Shown here piece by piece: positions 61,692-64,000 of a stretch of 64,000 bases of DNA. Source of the DNA: Ryuthela nishihirai (lineage: Eukaryota > Arthropoda > Arachnida > Araneae > Heptathelidae); NCBI GenBank assembly GCA_038380435.1, contig JAWZYU010000723.1:1-64000 (forward strand), in the 5' to 3' direction. The position numbers and the translations under genes were made by a program. Positions within the stretch are counted from its first letter, which is position 1; each line of letters starts with the position of its first letter. The notes under the pieces are model-generated. The model was given only the letters and a program-made list of their open reading frames with translations, searched no databases and was not told the origin of the DNA.

Positions 61692-64000
61692 AAGGCATGG
61701 ATAGTCCTTTTCTTGCCTTTCTGATAAGGTTTGCTATTTCTTTTTTAAAACTGAGAATTAGATCGTGAATTTCAATGAACATCTTTCTCTTATCACGACT
61801 TAAAGCACCATAAGTGTTTGCCTGCTCCCTAATATTTCCTCTAAAAAAAGGCCATTTCTAGTCCCGCTTCCTAACATTTCCTCTAAAAAAAGCCCTCTCT
61901 AGTCCCGCTTCCTAATATTTCCTCTAAAAAAGGACCTCTCTAGTCCCGCTCTCTAATATTTCTTCTAAAAAAGGACCTCTCTAGTCCCGCTTCCTAATAT
62001 TTCCTCTAAAAAAGAACCTCTCTAGTCCCGCTCTCTAATATTTCTTCTAAAAAAGGACCTCTCTAGTCCCACTGCTTAATATTTCCTCTAAAAAAGGACC
62101 TCTCTAGTCCCGCTCTCTAATATTTCCTCTAAAAAAGGACATCTCTAGTCCCGCTTCCTAATATTTCCTCTAGAAAAAGCCCTCTCTAGTCCCGCTCCCT
62201 AATATTTCCTCTAGAAAAAGCCCTCTCTAGTCCTGCTCCCTAATATTTCCTCTAAAAAAGCCATCTCTAGTCCCGTTCTCTAATATTTCTTCTAAAAAAG
62301 GACCTCTCTAGTCCCGCTGCCTAATATTTCCTCTAAAAAAGGACCTCTCTAGTCCCGCTCTCTAATATTTCTTCTAAAAAAGGACCTCTCTAGTCCCGCT
62401 TCCTAATATTTCCTCTAAAAAAGGACCTCTCTAGTCCCGCTCTCTAATATTTCTTCTAAAAAAGGACCTCTCTAGTCCCGCTTCCTAATATTTCCTCTAA
62501 AAAAGAACCTCTCTAGTCCCGCTCTCTAATATTTCTTCTAAAAAAGGACCTCTCTAGTCCCACTGCTTAATATTTCCTCTAAAAAAGGACCTCTCTAGTC
62601 CCGCTCTCTAATATTTCCTCTAAAAAAGGACATCTCTAGTCCCGCTTCCTAATATTTCCTCTAGAAAAAGCCGTCTCTAGTCCCGCTCCCTAATATTTCC
62701 TCTAGAAAAAGCCCTCTCTAGTCCCGCTCCCTAATATTTCCTCTAAAAAAGCCATCTCTAGTCCCGTTCTCTAATATTTCTTCTAAAAAAGGACCTCTCT
62801 AGTCCCGCTGCCTAATATTTCCTCTAAAAAAGGACCTCTCTAGTCCCGCTCTCTAATATTTCCTCTAAAACAGGACCTCTCTAGTCCCGCTCCCTAATAT
62901 TTCCTCTAAAACAGGACCTCTCTAGTCCCGCTCCCTAATATTTCCTCTAAAAAAGCCATCTCTAATCCCGCTCTCTAATATTTCTTCTAAAAAAAAGGCA
63001 TGGATAGGCCTTTTCTTGCCTTTCTGATAAGGTTTGCTATTTCTTTTTTAAAACTGAGAATTAGATCGCGAATTTCAATGAACATCTTTCTCTTATCATG
63101 ACTTAAAGCACCATAAGTGTTTGCCTGCTCCCTAATATTTCCTCTAAAAAAAGGCCATCTCTAGTCCCGCTTCCTAACATTTCCTCTAAAAAAAGCCCTC
63201 TCTAGTCCCGCTTCCTAATATTTCCTCTAAAAAAGGACCTCTCTAGTCCCGCTCTCTAATATTTCTTCTAAAAAAGGACCTCTCTAGTCCCGCTTCCTAA
63301 TATTTCCTCTAAAAAAGAACCTCTCTAGTCCCGCTCTCTAATATTTCTTCTAAAAAAGGACCTCTCTAGTCCCACTGCTTAATATTTCCTCTAAAAAAGG
63401 ACCTCTCTAGTCCCGTTCTCTAATATTTCTTCTAAAAAAGGACATCTCTAGTCCCGCTTCTTAATATTTCCTCTAGAAAAAGCCCTCTCTAGTCATGTTC
63501 CCTAATATTTCCTCTAGAAAAAGCCCTCTCTAGTCCCGCTCCCTAATATTTCCTCTAAAAAAGCCATCTCTAGTCCCGCTCTTTAATATTTCTTCTAAAA
63601 AAAGGACCTCTCTAGTCTCGCTGCCTAATATTTCCTGTAAAAAAGGACCTCTCTAGTCCCGCTCTCTAATATTTCCTCTAAAAAAGGACCTCTCTAGTCC
63701 CGCTTCCTAATATTTCCTCTAAAAAAGGACCTCTCTAGTCCCGGTCTCTAATATTTCTTCTAAAAAAGGACCTCTCTAGTCCCGCTCTCAAATATTTCCT
63801 CTAGAAAAAGGCCCTCTCTAGTCCTGCTCCCTAATATTTCCTCTAGAAAGAGCCCTCTCTAGTCCCGATCCCTAATATTTCCTCTAAAAAAGCCATCTCT
63901 AGTCCCGCTCTCTTATATTTCTTCTGAAAAAAGGACCTCTCTAGTCCCGCTGCCTAATATTTCCTCTAAAAAAGCCATCTCTAGTCCCACTCTCTAATAT
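61692..64000. repeat. Minisatellite, 41 bp units in a 1.3 kb higher-order repeat, cut by the window end
   Basis: From about 61820 the unit is CTCTCTAGTCCCGCTTCCTA plus ATATTTCCTCTAAAAAAGGAC. The non-repeat lead-in at 61692-61820 (AAGGCATGGATAG, TTTCTGATAAGGTTTGC) recurs at 62995-63125, 1303 bp later, so array and lead-in were duplicated together. Inside, the CCCACTGCTTAA variant recurs at 62071, 62562 (491 bp, 12 units) and 63374 (1303 bp). The array continues beyond the window. Confidence 0.97.

Overview
The window looks like intergenic or intronic DNA from an animal nuclear genome, most likely an invertebrate and possibly an arthropod; I cannot fix the taxon. The evidence is two families of tRNA-derived SINEs with RNA polymerase III A and B boxes, a decayed two-ORF LINE, hAT-like and Tc1/mariner-like DNA elements with the expected target-site duplications, and very long minisatellites. 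Nothing looks bacterial, phage or organellar. I find no intact protein-coding host gene. Almost every longer open frame is an antisense read of a SINE or a read through a tandem repeat.

Names used here: SINE-T is a roughly 385 bp element with a tRNA-Thr-like head (CGT in the anticodon position), an unrelated body and an AACCCAACCC tail. SINE-S is a roughly 200 bp element with a different tRNA-like head and a (TATTT)n-type tail. MITE-A, MITE-B and MITE-C are palindromic, TA-flanked Tc1/mariner-like elements whose ends begin CAGTCGCTC, CTGCTCAC and CACTTTGTTG.

Layout. 0.4-6.4 kb: SINE copies, a MITE-B and a purine-rich minisatellite. 7.0-9.8 kb: one hAT-like element whose interior is about 20 copies of a 128 bp repeat, broken by a SINE-S. 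10.6-11.2 kb: an element with 93 bp inverted ends that still holds the C-terminus of a transposase. 11.3-13.6 kb: SINE-T copies, one nested in another. 14.0-16.8 kb: a LINE on the minus strand (ORF1 end, endonuclease, start of the reverse transcriptase, 3' UTR) cut by two MITE-A copies, a SINE-S and a hAT-like fragment. 17-24 kb: SINE-T multimers, a duplicated E2F-motif module and three minisatellites. 25.8-26.3 kb: a GC-rich, promoter-like patch with E2F, CCAAT, X-box and E-box motifs. 26.8-37.2 kb: many SINEs, including dimers, a trimer and a tandem SINE-S. 37.9-44.0 kb: a 6.2 kb array of 37 bp units. 46.0-48.4 kb: a 41 bp array open in three frames. 49.4-61.2 kb: nested SINEs, a 652 bp palindrome, two more minisatellites, a long MITE-A and scattered unique DNA. 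61.8-64.0 kb: another 41 bp array that runs off the window.

By my rough sum, minisatellites fill about 29 percent of the window. The most interesting signals concern how the repeats behave. Three SINE-T insertions have unusually long flanking duplications (43, 62 and 74 bp). Dimeric SINE-T copies at two loci share one junction and a linked base change. A dispersed hAT-like element appears to seed minisatellites, and an unexpanded copy is present in the same window. The LINE keeps a TAATG stop-start overlap between its two ORFs. I did not find a new gene system.
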